Assembly (NCBI GenBank): GCA_021151695.1
Contig: JAGKWU010000013.1
Coordinates: 45,337 to 109,336 of the forward strand
DNA from: Cellvibrionaceae bacterium
GTDB taxonomy: Bacteria; Pseudomonadota; Gammaproteobacteria; Pseudomonadales; Cellvibrionaceae
Length of the DNA: 64,000 bases
Direction: 5' to 3'
Part shown: positions 9,470 through 18,462 of the stretch, in pieces
How the letters are laid out: each line of letters opens with the position of its first letter
Numbering within the stretch: the first letter of the stretch is position 1
Program-made: the position numbers and the translations under genes
The notes under the pieces: generated by a model
What the model was told of the DNA's origin: nothing
Database searches by the model: none
Seen by the model: only the letters and a program-made list of their open reading frames with translations

Positions 9470-12172
9470 CTACTTCACCTTCACACTTTTTCGCAACCGC
9501 ACATCCGCACTCGAAGCCCCCAGCTGAATTTCATAGTTCCCTTTATCCACGACATACGCTTTTTGGGCTGTATCGTAAATCGTAAAATCCTTATTGGGAT
9601 GTAAAGTGAAATTGACTTCGCGACTTTCGCCAGCGCGCAGGTGAATTCGCGTTACGCCTTTTAACTCTTTGCGGGCACGATTGTGTTCGGGTTTGATCGG
9701 CGCAACATAAAGTTGTACTACGTCGTCACCATCGCGTTGGCCGGTATTTTTGATGACTGCAGACACGTTTACTTCACCATTAGCTGCAACGCTAGTATTG
9801 CTAAGCCTTAATGTTGAATAGCTAAACTGCGTATAAGACAAACCAAAACCGAAGGGATACAAAGGCTCACCGCCAAAATAGCGGTAGGTGCGATTCGCCA
9901 TGGCGTAGTCATCAAAGGCAGGCAGTTTTTCATCGCCTTTGTAGAAGGTCACTGGCAAACGGCCCGCGGGATTTTGTTTGCCAAAGAGCACATCGGCCAC
10001 TGCATCGCCGCCGCGTTGGCCGGGGTACCAGGCAAACAAAATCGCCGGCAATTTTTCTTTCGCCCAGTCCACCGCTAATGCAGCGCCGCCAGTTAATACC
10101 AGCACCACAGGTTTGCCCATCGCTTGCAGTTGCTCCAGCAATTTTTGTTGAATTTGCGGCAAGCGAATATCCGTGCGGTCACCACCGGCAAAACCGGGGT
10201 AATTCACTTTCATCTCTTCGCCTTCCACGTCGCCAGTGAGCCCGCCGACAAACACAATCACCTCAGATTTATTCGCCGCTTCCATTGCTTCGTCAAGGCC
10301 GGATTTGCTACCAGGCATATTCCAGGCGAGGCGCACTTCCGCATCGCGAATATCTTCAAAATATTCCACTTTGATGTCGTAACTTTTGCCGGCGTCGAGA
10401 TCAATACTCGCGGACTTTCCTTCCAGACGAGACACAGTGTCCCAGCGTTCGATAATTTTTTTGCCATCGATAAATAGACGGAAACCATCATTGGCATCTA
10501 CGCGTATGTCGTAACGACCAGAGACAGGCGGCAATAATTTCCCAGTCCAGCGCACGCAGTAATTGTCACTGTCCAAACCGGTTTTTAATTCACCGCTGGC
10601 GAGCAAATCATCTGTTGGGGCACCGCGATCCCAGCGGAAACCTATGCGCCTGTCGATGCGCGTCAGCACAGGGCTTCCAGCAAAATCGCGACCGCGAAAA
10701 TATTCCCCTTTCAAACCCTGCTCAGTCGAATTGGCAGAGGGGCGCAAATACTGTGGCTCAATTAAAGGCGCTGCACGCGGATCTTCACGGCCCTCCACCA
10801 AATCCACGCCGCGCGCAAAATGAATTTGTACGCCCGGCGCAGCGCCGGCTTTTATACCGTCGAGAATCGTCACAGGCGATGCCGGTGTGCCGTAATAATT
10901 ACCGAGCAATGACATCACATCGTTGGCCGTAGGGCCGATCACCGCGATATGGCGAACACTTGGAGAGAGCGGCAATACACCATTATTTTTAAGCAACACG
11001 AGCGACTCCACCGCCGCTCGGCGCGCCAGCACATCATTTTCTGGCGACTGGTTTTTGCTGTAGGGTGTTTGCGCCCAGCGCACTTTTTCGGGCTTGTCGA
11101 ACATACCCAATTCAAAGCGAGTGAGCATCAAACGCACGAGGGATCTATCGATTTCCGCTTCGCTGATCAACCCTTGGCTGACAGCGCCTTTCAATGCGGC
11201 GTAAGTTCCTCCGCAGTTGAGATCATCGCCAGCTTTTACAGCCAGCGCAGCGGCTTGTTCTGCAGTGGCGACAATTTTGTGGTGCAGGAAAATATCTTCC
11301 ACCGAATCGCAATCAGATACGACATAGCCTTTAAAACCCCATTCGCCGCGCAAAATATCTTGCAGTAGCCGCTGACTGGCCGATGCAGATTCGCCGTAAA
11401 CACGGTTGTAAGCGCCCATCACCGAAGCCACCTTGCCCTCTTGCACCAGTGCGCGGAAGGCGGGCAAATAAGTTTCGCGCAGGTCACGCTCGCTCGGCGC
11501 CACATCAAATTCATGGCGGCTGGCTTCGGGGCCGCTGTGCACCGCAAAGTGTTTGGCGGTGGCGTCAAGCTTGCGATAGGGGCCGTCCATCTGTTGCAGG
11601 CCTTTCACAAAAGACACGCCCATCATGGCGGTGAGGAAGGGATCTTCGCCGTAGGTTTCCTGCCCGCGACCCCAACGCGGATCGCGAAAGATATTGATGT
11701 TGGGCGACCAAAACGTCAGCCCCTGGTAGCGCTCATGCAAGCCGCGACGCAAAAAGTCATGATGCTTGGCACGGGCCTCTTCGCTGATGGCATTGGCGAC
11801 ATCACCCATCAGCTGGCGATCAAAACTCGCTGCCAGACCAATCGCTTGGGGGAAAACAGTGGCGGAACCTGCGCGCGCCACCCCGTGCAGCGCCTCGTTC
11901 CACCATTCATAGGCGGGCAGGCCCAAACGCGGAATCGCGGGAGCCTTGTTCATCATTTGGCTGATTTTTTCATCCAGCGTCATATGGGCAACCAGGTTGC
12001 GGGCGCGCGCTTCAAACGGCAGGTCTTCGTTCTTGTAACTGGCTTCATCCCCTGCCATCACCTGATCATTAAGAGCGACCTGCTTATCGGCCAGCGACTG
12101 GGCGTGTGAAGGTGCGGCCAACGCGCAAAGCGTGAGGGCCAGAGCGATTAGCCGCTGCGGTTTATTGGTCAT
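9470..12172 (-). CDS. Secreted GH3 glycosidase with PA14 insert (beta-xylosidase/beta-glucosidase type)
   Basis: Exo-acting family 3 glycosidase of 900 residues, counted from ATG 12172, which has GGGAG upstream and opens a signal peptide (residues 1-24, cleavage after PSHA). The frame remains open upstream to 12256 but without a signal-like N-terminus. The TIM barrel has EWWNEALHGVAR (89-100), KHF (207-209) and the nucleophile Asp287 in VVSDCDS. A PA14 domain (about 486-620) is inserted in the alpha/beta sandwich, and a fibronectin-III-like domain ends the protein (about 805-895). The EWWNEALHGVAR segment is typical of the beta-xylosidase branch, but the substrate (xylo- versus gluco-oligosaccharides) cannot be fixed by eye. 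Likely periplasmic, acting late in plant polysaccharide breakdown. Confidence 0.9.
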   Translation of the reverse strand: MTNKPQRLIALALTLCALAAPSHAQSLADKQVALNDQVMAGDEASYKNEDLPFEARARNLVAHMTLDEKISQMMNKAPAIPRLGLPAYEWWNEALHGVARAGSATVFPQAIGLAASFDRQLMGDVANAISEEARAKHHDFLRRGLHERYQGLTFWSPNINIFRDPRWGRGQETYGEDPFLTAMMGVSFVKGLQQMDGPYRKLDATAKHFAVHSGPEASRHEFDVAPSERDLRETYLPAFRALVQEGKVASVMGAYNRVYGESASASQRLLQDILRGEWGFKGYVVSDCDSVEDIFLHHKIVATAEQAAALAVKAGDDLNCGGTYAALKGAVSQGLISEAEIDRSLVRLMLTRFELGMFDKPEKVRWAQTPYSKNQSPENDVLARRAAVESLVLLKNNGVLPLSPSVRHIAVIGPTANDVMSLLGNYYGTPASPVTILDGIKAGAAPGVQIHFARGVDLVEGREDPRAAPLIEPQYLRPSANSTEQGLKGEYFRGRDFAGSPVLTRIDRRIGFRWDRGAPTDDLLASGELKTGLDSDNYCVRWTGKLLPPVSGRYDIRVDANDGFRLFIDGKKIIERWDTVSRLEGKSASIDLDAGKSYDIKVEYFEDIRDAEVRLAWNMPGSKSGLDEAMEAANKSEVIVFVGGLTGDVEGEEMKVNYPGFAGGDRTDIRLPQIQQKLLEQLQAMGKPVVLVLTGGAALAVDWAKEKLPAILFAWYPGQRGGDAVADVLFGKQNPAGRLPVTFYKGDEKLPAFDDYAMANRTYRYFGGEPLYPFGFGLSYTQFSYSTLRLSNTSVAANGEVNVSAVIKNTGQRDGDDVVQLYVAPIKPEHNRARKELKGVTRIHLRAGESREVNFTLHPNKDFTIYDTAQKAYVVDKGNYEIQLGASSADVRLRKSVKVK

Positions 12173-12363
12173 GACAATATCTCTCCCGGTATTTTTATGA
12201 AGATATAGTCTCATCCACCATAACTTGCATACAAGTAAATAGACAATTCCTAACACTTCTCAGTGGCGTTCATTGGCGCAATAAAAGCCCTCGTTACTGG
12301 CAAATCTGGACTATAACTTCTGATATTGCCGGGCCACTCATTCAGTCCGCCAGGGGGCAAAGC

Positions 12364-14274
12364 TTGTCAAACATTCCACCAACCGAATCCAATGCCGATT
12401 TGATCTTCGATGACGTCAAGCGCAAAACGCGCATGCGTCTGCAGCAGATACAGCGCGTCACCCAATTTGCGCTGCTGCTGATCGCCTTGGACACCCTCTA
12501 TATAGGTCGCTACCTGGACGCGGGCGTGCTGCTGGGCACGGCTATGTTTTTATTTTCCGTCGACTGGGCTATTCACCAAAAACGCACAGCACTGGGATCG
12601 GGAATACTCGTGGTCACTCTCACGTTGATGCTCTCGGGCCTCGCGTGGATTGGCAGCGGCATCCGCGATACTGCCATGCTGGGTTACTGCGGCGTGCTGA
12701 TATTTACCGCGATGCTCGGCAACAAACGTTTGCTGCTGGTGGTGATTGGTTTGATGTTGGCGATGGTGGCATTTATCACCCACAGCAATTTCAGTGGCAG
12801 CCATGTTAACGAGATAGAACCCATCAATTGGTACACAGGCGCCATAGTGATTGTGGTGATCTGTGTGGTCGGCTTTAGCGCCTGGTTGATGGCCCACGAT
12901 TACCGCGAAGCGCTCGATGAACTCGCCCACGAAAATCGTCTGGTGAACGATGCGCGCGAGCAGATTGAACATCTCGCCATGTACGATCACCTCACCCAAT
13001 TGCCCAACCGCAATGTCGCGCGTACCGCCTTCAACAATGCCTATGCATTGGCGCGCGACAACGACCGGCCGCTGGCATTGATTTTTATCGATCTCGACAA
13101 TTTAAAACCCATCAACGATTCGCTGGGTCATCAAGCCGGTGATGAGATTTTGCGCGAAGTTGCAGATCGCTTGCGACGCATCGCCGATAACCAGCATCTG
13201 GTGTGTCGCTACGGCGGCGATGAATTTGTCATGATCCCACAAGGCATACATACCAACGATGATGCGTCGGCGCTAGCACTGATGATTCTGCACACCATCT
13301 CGCAACCTTTTTCCATTCGCCAGATTGAGATGAATTGCACCTGCTCCATCGGCATCGCCATGGCGCCGCGCGACGGAACAGATCTGGATACGCTGATCAA
13401 AAAAGCCGATATCGCCATGTATCAATCCAAGGATTCCGGGCGCAACAGCTTTCGCTTTTTTGATGTGGCCAGTAACCACAATATGTTCGAGCATATGAAC
13501 CTGGCGAGCAGCATGCGCAAGGCGCTGCACGACAAACAATTCCTGCTTTACTACCAACCCAAAATTGATTTGCAAACCCAGGCGCTCACCGGTTTTGAAG
13601 CACTGGTGCGCTGGCAACATCCGCAATATGGTTTTATTTCGCCGGCGACCTTTATATCCATGGCCGAATCTTCCGGTGTGATTATTCAATTAGGTGAGTG
13701 GGTCATTAATGAAGCTTGTCGCCAGGGAAAGGAGTGGATCAATCGCGGGATGCGCAGCTTTTCGATTGCAGTGAATGTGTCATCGATTCAATTCAAGCGT
13801 GGCACTATCGATAGCGTGCTGATGAATGCGCTGGAGCGCAGTAAATTTCCTGCGCAGATGCTGGAGTTGGAACTCACCGAATCCTTATTGATTGACGATA
13901 CGGAGCGACTCACCAGCACGCTTTCCAGCTTACGCAGCATGGGCCTGCATTTTTCCATCGACGATTTCGGTACCGGTTATTCCAACCTGGGTTACCTGAA
14001 AAAATTTGAAGTGGAGTTTTTAAAAATTGACCAGTCCTTTGTGCGCCGCATGGAGCAAAACCCGGAGGATCTGGTCATCGTCAAAGCCATTATCCAATTG
14101 GCAGAGAGCCTGGGGCTAGAGACTATCGCCGAAGGTGTAGAGACAGAATCTGCCGCCGACATACTGCGTGAACTTGGCTGCAGCATGGGACAAGGCTATC
14201 TGTGGTCGCGCCCCATGCCCGCCCTGGAAGCCGAGCGTTTCTGGCGCGATTGGAATTTGATGGAGCAGATTTAA
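12364..14274 (+). CDS. Membrane-anchored diguanylate cyclase/phosphodiesterase (GGDEF-EAL)
   Basis: Predicted c-di-GMP turnover enzyme of 636 residues. About six membrane helices (residues 30-180) form a membrane sensor region, followed by GGDEF (motif GGDEF at 284-288) and EAL (motif EAL at 412-414). Both domains look catalytically intact: the EAL part keeps NVSSIQF, ELELTES, IDDFGTGYSNLGYL and AEGVE. An RxxD inhibitory site is not visible five residues before GGDEF. The start is TTG 12364, supported by AGGGGG 8 bases upstream; no better ATG precedes the first helix. It is divergent from the GH3 gene. Confidence 0.92.
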   Translation: MSNIPPTESNADLIFDDVKRKTRMRLQQIQRVTQFALLLIALDTLYIGRYLDAGVLLGTAMFLFSVDWAIHQKRTALGSGILVVTLTLMLSGLAWIGSGIRDTAMLGYCGVLIFTAMLGNKRLLLVVIGLMLAMVAFITHSNFSGSHVNEIEPINWYTGAIVIVVICVVGFSAWLMAHDYREALDELAHENRLVNDAREQIEHLAMYDHLTQLPNRNVARTAFNNAYALARDNDRPLALIFIDLDNLKPINDSLGHQAGDEILREVADRLRRIADNQHLVCRYGGDEFVMIPQGIHTNDDASALALMILHTISQPFSIRQIEMNCTCSIGIAMAPRDGTDLDTLIKKADIAMYQSKDSGRNSFRFFDVASNHNMFEHMNLASSMRKALHDKQFLLYYQPKIDLQTQALTGFEALVRWQHPQYGFISPATFISMAESSGVIIQLGEWVINEACRQGKEWINRGMRSFSIAVNVSSIQFKRGTIDSVLMNALERSKFPAQMLELELTESLLIDDTERLTSTLSSLRSMGLHFSIDDFGTGYSNLGYLKKFEVEFLKIDQSFVRRMEQNPEDLVIVKAIIQLAESLGLETIAEGVETESAADILRELGCSMGQGYLWSRPMPALEAERFWRDWNLMEQI

Positions 14275-14309
14275 CACGCCGCCGCAGAGCGCGCGTTAAC
14301 CATGCCCTA

Positions 14310-15713
14310 TTAGCCATGGACAACCGGCGCCGCTACATCCCCGTCGTGCACCGTCAAATTTTTCATCCACAATTTTTTACGAATGCGCCGGCGCACTGGC
14401 AACAACTTCAAACCGTCTTCCAAAAACATCAGCGCATATAAAACCGTAAAGTGGAAACCGCCAAAAAACACCGCTGCGGAATAAATCGGGATGCCAAACA
14501 GCCACATCACAATAGTGTCGGTAATCAGGCAAAATTTGTTGTCGCCGCCCGCCCGCAATACACCGACGATACGCATCAGGTTAAATACCTTGAGCCATAC
14601 CAGCACACAAAACACGGCTAGAGTTTGCATCAATAAAGTGACCGTCTCTTGCGCAAGCGGCGCAAATATTTGCACCACCCAGGGCCGTGCAATATAAAGT
14701 CCGGCAGACATGGCAATCACCAGTATCAAGGTGAAGCGATTAAAAAAGAGTTGTAGTTGCCAGGCATAATCAGGCTGATTCGCACCCAATGAGCGCCCAA
14801 TCAACACAGCTGACGCATTGGCAAGCCCCACAAAAAGCGCGAAGAAAGTACTCTCTACTGGAACCACCATGCCCATCACTGCCAACGCATCTGTGCCGGC
14901 AAAACCTGTCACCACGTGATAGGTAGCATTGCCCACCGCCCAGATGCCGTAATTGGCAACCAGCGGTAATGCAAACGCGAGGTAGCGTTTGACCTGTACA
15001 CCATCAAAGCCCTGACGCAATTGCGCGAAGCTCAATGCAAAGCCGTGGCGTTTTGCATAGAGATACCCCAACACAAACACCAATTGCACACAGCGCGCAG
15101 TGAGTGTCGCCCAAGCCGCGCCCGCAACACCCAGCGCAGGACAACCCCAATGGCCGGTGATAAGCGCGTAGTTGAGCAATACATTGATCACCGCCGCTAT
15201 AACGCCCGCAATCAGCGGCATGGTGGTCTGCCCCAGTGGGCGCAGTGCGGCCTCGGCAATAACGATGATCTGGGTTAACAACAAAACAGGGGCCGTGATC
15301 ACTAAAAACTGTGCGGCAAGATTCGCCACGGTTGGATCAGGATTAATCCAGTGCACCCACACAGGGGCCGCAAATCCGCACAGCAGCATGATGGGCACAA
15401 TAATGGAAATGCCCACCACCACTGTCACCGCCAGAGTGCGCTGGCAGCTGGCGAAATCGCGCGCACCATAATACTGGGCGATAAGCACACTGCCGCCTGT
15501 GGCAAATCCGCTCATCAATACCAGCAATAAAAAATGAATCTTGGCCGCAAGGCCAACCGCAGCGATAGATGTCTCCCCCAGGGGCGCCACCATCATCACG
15601 TCCGCCATGCCCAAAAAGGATGAGAGCAGCAACTGCCCAGCCACGGGCAACGCCAGCATCAGCAAGGTAGTTACAAAAGCTTTGGAATTCACATCAGGCA
15701 AGGGTTTGATCAC
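14310..15713 (-). CDS. MATE-family multidrug/cation antiporter
   Basis: 12-helix MATE exporter of 467 residues, coupling Na+ or H+ influx to efflux of drugs or metabolites. Features include LPVAGQLLLSSFLGMADVMMV in helix 1, AAVGLAAKIHF, and a second repeat half beginning near LPLVANYGIWAVGNATYHVVTG. The start chosen is GTG 15713, which has GGAG six bases upstream. An in-frame ATG lies at 15743, but it has no ribosome site and sits on the sequence TATAAT, which could itself be the -10 box of this gene. The C-terminal tail is basic (RRRIRKK). Confidence 0.88.
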   Translation of the reverse strand: MIKPLPDVNSKAFVTTLLMLALPVAGQLLLSSFLGMADVMMVAPLGETSIAAVGLAAKIHFLLLVLMSGFATGGSVLIAQYYGARDFASCQRTLAVTVVVGISIIVPIMLLCGFAAPVWVHWINPDPTVANLAAQFLVITAPVLLLTQIIVIAEAALRPLGQTTMPLIAGVIAAVINVLLNYALITGHWGCPALGVAGAAWATLTARCVQLVFVLGYLYAKRHGFALSFAQLRQGFDGVQVKRYLAFALPLVANYGIWAVGNATYHVVTGFAGTDALAVMGMVVPVESTFFALFVGLANASAVLIGRSLGANQPDYAWQLQLFFNRFTLILVIAMSAGLYIARPWVVQIFAPLAQETVTLLMQTLAVFCVLVWLKVFNLMRIVGVLRAGGDNKFCLITDTIVMWLFGIPIYSAAVFFGGFHFTVLYALMFLEDGLKLLPVRRRIRKKLWMKNLTVHDGDVAAPVVHG

Positions 15714-15929
15714 AGGCGGCTCCGTATGGCTTGGTGGGCGCATTATAAAGAGCCGCTACCGCGAACGAGCGATGAATACCTATGTAGTTAACAAAATTAA
15801 CAATTCTTAAAAAGACAAATGCGTTTCGCCTGCCGCACTATCTGCATCGCACTATCTGAAGCACAATCATAAAAACCTGATAAGGATCTGCCGTGCACAA
15901 CTTTCCATTCAGACTTAACAGGAATTTTT

Positions 15930-16613
15930 ATGAATCGTTTCAGCGCGTTTACCTGGCTACCTCTGCTGGCCTTATCTCTGGCAACAAGTAGCTTCGCAGC
16001 GGAAAAAGCCAGTTCACCCAATATTGTACTCACTGCCATTCCCTATGCGACCAGCATATCCAGCGAGCAGGGTAAGCTTGTTCAACAGGGACAAGATCTG
16101 GTTATCACCGCCTATAAAGGCACAGATTTGTTTAACGATATGTTCAGTGGCGTAAACAAAGACAATGCCCCTCGTTTACTCTTCCAACCTAAAGGCGATT
16201 TTATTTTTTCCGCCAAACTCAGCGGTAAATTTGCCGGCAAATACGATGGCGGGGCCCTGATTGTCTACGGCGACTCCAACTCCTACGGCAAACTCACCTT
16301 CGAGCGCGGCCACGATGGACAACAGAGCCTTTGGTCCACGGTAACCAGCAAACGGGCTGACGATGTGCAACATCGCGGCATCAAGAGCGATAGCCTCTAC
16401 CTGAAGGTCGCTCGTGTCGGCAAGATGTGTTTCCTCTACAGTTCTGCGGACGGCAAAACCTGGGACATGCTGCGCAGCTTTACGCTGGATAATTCACAAG
16501 ACCTGCAGGTGGGCGTCATGGCCCAAGCACCAGAAGCTGAGTCATTTAGTTTGAATGTGTCAGAGATTCGCTTTAGCCCGCGCACATTCAAAGACTATTG
16601 GCAGGGCGAATAA
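15930..16613 (+). CDS. Exported DUF1349 (concanavalin-like) protein
   Basis: 227-residue protein with a signal peptide (residues 1-23, cleavage after SSFA). The rest matches DUF1349, a concanavalin A-like beta-sandwich found in secreted or periplasmic proteins thought to bind or process carbohydrate. Visible cues are FSAKLSGKFAGKYDGGALIVY, LKFERG-like LTFERG, and GKTWDMLRSF followed by LQVGVMAQAPE. It follows a 186-bp gap after the divergent MATE gene and is followed by a GC-rich hairpin. The exact function of the family is not known. Confidence 0.82.
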   Translation: MNRFSAFTWLPLLALSLATSSFAAEKASSPNIVLTAIPYATSISSEQGKLVQQGQDLVITAYKGTDLFNDMFSGVNKDNAPRLLFQPKGDFIFSAKLSGKFAGKYDGGALIVYGDSNSYGKLTFERGHDGQQSLWSTVTSKRADDVQHRGIKSDSLYLKVARVGKMCFLYSSADGKTWDMLRSFTLDNSQDLQVGVMAQAPEAESFSLNVSEIRFSPRTFKDYWQGE

Positions 16614-16618
16614 CCGCC

Positions 16619-16640
16619 GCCCCCGCGATAGCGCGGGGGC
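16619..16640. repeat. GC-rich REP-like palindrome
   Basis: A nine-base stem (16619-16627 with 16632-16640) closes on an ATAG loop; it is GC-rich and followed by TCCTACAAAA rather than a T-run. It lies 6 bases after the DUF1349 stop. The form resembles REP-type intergenic palindromes of gammaproteobacteria and could also slow transcription, but it is not a textbook terminator. Confidence 0.55.
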
Positions 16641-16711
16641 TCCTACAAAATGTCGATTTCTTTAACACTATTCGCCCAGCCCCATGGCGCATAAAACCGC
16701 AACACACTGTT

Positions 16712-16740
16712 TTGTAATACAATATTACTAGCGGTATATT
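16712..16740 (+). promoter_or_regulatory. Sigma-70-type promoter of the PEP-CTERM gene at 16790
   Basis: TTGTAA (16712-16717) and TATATT (16735-16740) are separated by 17 bases, a good match to the -35/-10 consensus. The implied start site lies about 40 bases before the ATG. Confidence 0.55.
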
Positions 16741-16789
16741 AATTGCTTTCTTTATGGCTCCAAAAACTATACCTATATGGGAGACCTAC

Positions 16790-17395
16790 ATGCGTTTACT
16801 AAAAGCTTTAATGATTGGTGTTTCTTCTGCTCTGTTGAGCGTGACTGCAAGCGCAGCCGTCGTATTCGAAAATAGCGGTTATGACGATATCTGGAGCGGC
16901 AACAATCCATTTACCTATGAGGAAGTGACCAATAGCTTTGCCCTGCAAAGCAATACCCTGTTGACCTCGCTAACCTACAATGCTCTTACCACCGACGCTA
17001 CCCAACCCGTAACCAATGTTCTGGTTAAATTCTACGAAAACAACAGCGGCAACCTTGGCAGCTTGTTGTTCTCCCAGAGCTTGAGCGTTAGCAGCACTAA
17101 TATCGTTGGCAATCTGTGGGGTTATTACGACCTGACTAACTACACCATTTCCCTGCCAAACTTCGCGCTTGATGCGGGCAGCTATTTCGTGGGCCTGCTG
17201 GTTTCCCCCACCCAATGGGATCAACATTGGGCAGTCGTTGGCAACCCGGCGACAGGCGGCGAACAAGCATCTGATGGCTTTGCCCATTACTTCCGCCTGG
17301 AATCCAACCCAGCTACCGTACCAGAGCCATCAGCTCTGTTGCTGTTGGGCCTGGGTATTTTCGGCCTGGGCGCCGCCCGCGCTCGCAAAGCGTAA
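16790..17395 (+). CDS. PEP-CTERM sorting-domain exported protein
   Basis: 201-residue protein with a signal peptide (residues 1-22, cleavage after ASA). A beta-rich middle is followed by a C-terminal PEP-CTERM tag: VPEPSALLLLGLGIFGLGAA and basic RARKA. Such proteins are recognised by an exosortase (EpsH/XrtA) and end up in the cell surface or extracellular polymer matrix; no exosortase gene is in this window. Start ATG 16790 has GGGAG 6 bases upstream; an in-frame ATG at 16754 lacks one. A rho-independent terminator follows directly. Confidence 0.9.
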   Translation: MRLLKALMIGVSSALLSVTASAAVVFENSGYDDIWSGNNPFTYEEVTNSFALQSNTLLTSLTYNALTTDATQPVTNVLVKFYENNSGNLGSLLFSQSLSVSSTNIVGNLWGYYDLTNYTISLPNFALDAGSYFVGLLVSPTQWDQHWAVVGNPATGGEQASDGFAHYFRLESNPATVPEPSALLLLGLGIFGLGAARARKA

Positions 17396-17414
17396 TTAGC
17401 AAATTGCGTGCAAC

Positions 17415-17443
17415 AAAAAGCCTGGCAAATGCCGGGCTTTTTG
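17415..17443 (+). terminator. Rho-independent terminator after PEP-CTERM gene
   Basis: AGCCTGGCA pairs with TGCCGGGCT (one G-T pair), preceded by an A-run and followed by TTTTTGG. Confidence 0.85.
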
Positions 17444-17517
17444 GTTTTGGAGGATAACAAATTGACTTAAAAAAATAATCGCACGCAAGATATTGAATTA
17501 ATCAGATGGAGGTTTGC

Positions 17518-17691
17518 ATGCACCCACCTCGCCCTAGAAAAGTGGCTAAAAAAACTATCGGCACGAATATAAAACAGCAAAACGCCAATCAGGTAAATTT
17601 CTGGCGAGAACACAACCGATCCGCCATAACAGCCTACAACAAATCAGTTACAGAAACTGGTGTATTCAGTGACGGGATAAGAGGCTTTTAA
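17518..17691 (+). CDS. Orphan CcdA-like antitoxin remnant
   Basis: 57-residue protein starting at ATG 17518, with GGAGG 5 bases upstream. Its C-terminal half, WREHNRSAITAYN followed by VTETGVFSDGIRGF, matches the toxin-binding tail of type II CcdA antitoxins. The normal N-terminal ribbon-helix-helix DNA-binding part is missing, replaced by a short basic PPRPRKVAKK segment. No CcdB gene follows: after the stop comes AGGAG, a ribosome site placed as for a coupled toxin, but only non-coding sequence and the end of a convergent gene. Best read as a decaying remnant of a CcdAB pair; it could still act as an anti-toxin against a CcdB encoded elsewhere. Confidence 0.6.
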   Translation: MHPPRPRKVAKKTIGTNIKQQNANQVNFWREHNRSAITAYNKSVTETGVFSDGIRGF

Positions 17692-17700
17692 GGAGAAACA

Positions 17701-18096
17701 TTAAACAGCATTCCTCCATAATTCTTTTGAGCGAAACCCATATTGAAATATGCCGTACAACCAAGGCAGCCAAATAATGCTCATCGCCACTACGATTACT
17801 GTCACAATAGTTCCACTCAATTCAGGATCGGTTAGTGTGTCCCAGATCCACCAGAATTCGTATGCGACTGAGACAAAAAACAATATTTTCCACGCTAACG
17901 GGCTGATGATTTTTCGATAATAGACAAAGCCGAATAGCGCTATTAACTGAAATAAACCAACCGGCATACCGACTATATCAACCCAATCCAACTCAATATC
18001 ACTCGAATCGTTATAGGCCAGCAGCAGCCCCGCACTACCCAACGATAGAATGACAACGAAATAAAAATACGTCTTCCATATCCACCCCTTTTCCAT
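17701..18096 (-). CDS. Hypothetical four-helix inner-membrane protein
   Basis: 131 residues from ATG 18096 (AGGAAAC upstream), with four hydrophobic segments at about 8-28, 43-65, 70-90 and 100-122. The sequence has many Trp residues (EFWWIWD, IIWLPWLYGIFQYGF). I do not recognise a family. It begins 11 bp after the stop of the upstream 18107-18433 gene, so the two are likely co-transcribed. Confidence 0.6.
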   Translation of the reverse strand: MEKGWIWKTYFYFVVILSLGSAGLLLAYNDSSDIELDWVDIVGMPVGLFQLIALFGFVYYRKIISPLAWKILFFVSVAYEFWWIWDTLTDPELSGTIVTVIVVAMSIIWLPWLYGIFQYGFRSKELWRNAV

Positions 18097-18106
18097 CGTC
18101 CGTTTC

Positions 18107-18433
18107 CTAGCCCCCATCGTCCACATTAACCGGTGGCAACACCAAATGCTGCCCCGAATTACCCGGCTCCGGCTCCAGATGCACCTGCATTTCCAGCGCT
18201 GCTATTCCCAAATTAACGCTGGCCGTCAGCGTGAGTGGACGCTCGGACAAGGGACGATTTTTTAATTCATCGATTGCCAGCTCAAGAATACGACACACTT
18301 GTGATGTAGAAGCACGCACCGCTTTTTCGTTGAGGTTACCGGTCGCGCTTGAGGCGGCGTTAGTGATGGAATCAATCGCTTCGCCAGCCTTGTTGGCGGC
18401 CTGGTTGCCAAGGTCTTTCATTTTGTCCAACAT
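18107..18433 (-). CDS. Hypothetical small soluble protein
   Basis: 108 residues from ATG 18433 with AGGAG upstream. The N-terminal 35 residues (MLDKMKDLGNQAANKAGEAI...) form an amphipathic Ala-rich helix, followed by a region with VCRILELAIDELK and PLTLTASVNLGIAALEMQVHLE. No signal peptide or membrane helix. No family recognised. Confidence 0.6.
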   Translation of the reverse strand: MLDKMKDLGNQAANKAGEAIDSITNAASSATGNLNEKAVRASTSQVCRILELAIDELKNRPLSERPLTLTASVNLGIAALEMQVHLEPEPGNSGQHLVLPPVNVDDGG

Positions 18434-18462
18434 GATTCAACTCCTGTTGCCGTTAATCCAGA

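Noticed and set aside
16619..16640. Hairpin as a rho-independent terminator
   Set aside because: No T-run follows; listed as REP-like palindrome instead.
16681..16760. Sigma-54 promoter before the first PEP-CTERM gene
   Set aside because: TGGCGC with a downstream GC pair one base out of register; spacing fails, while a sigma-70 pair fits well.
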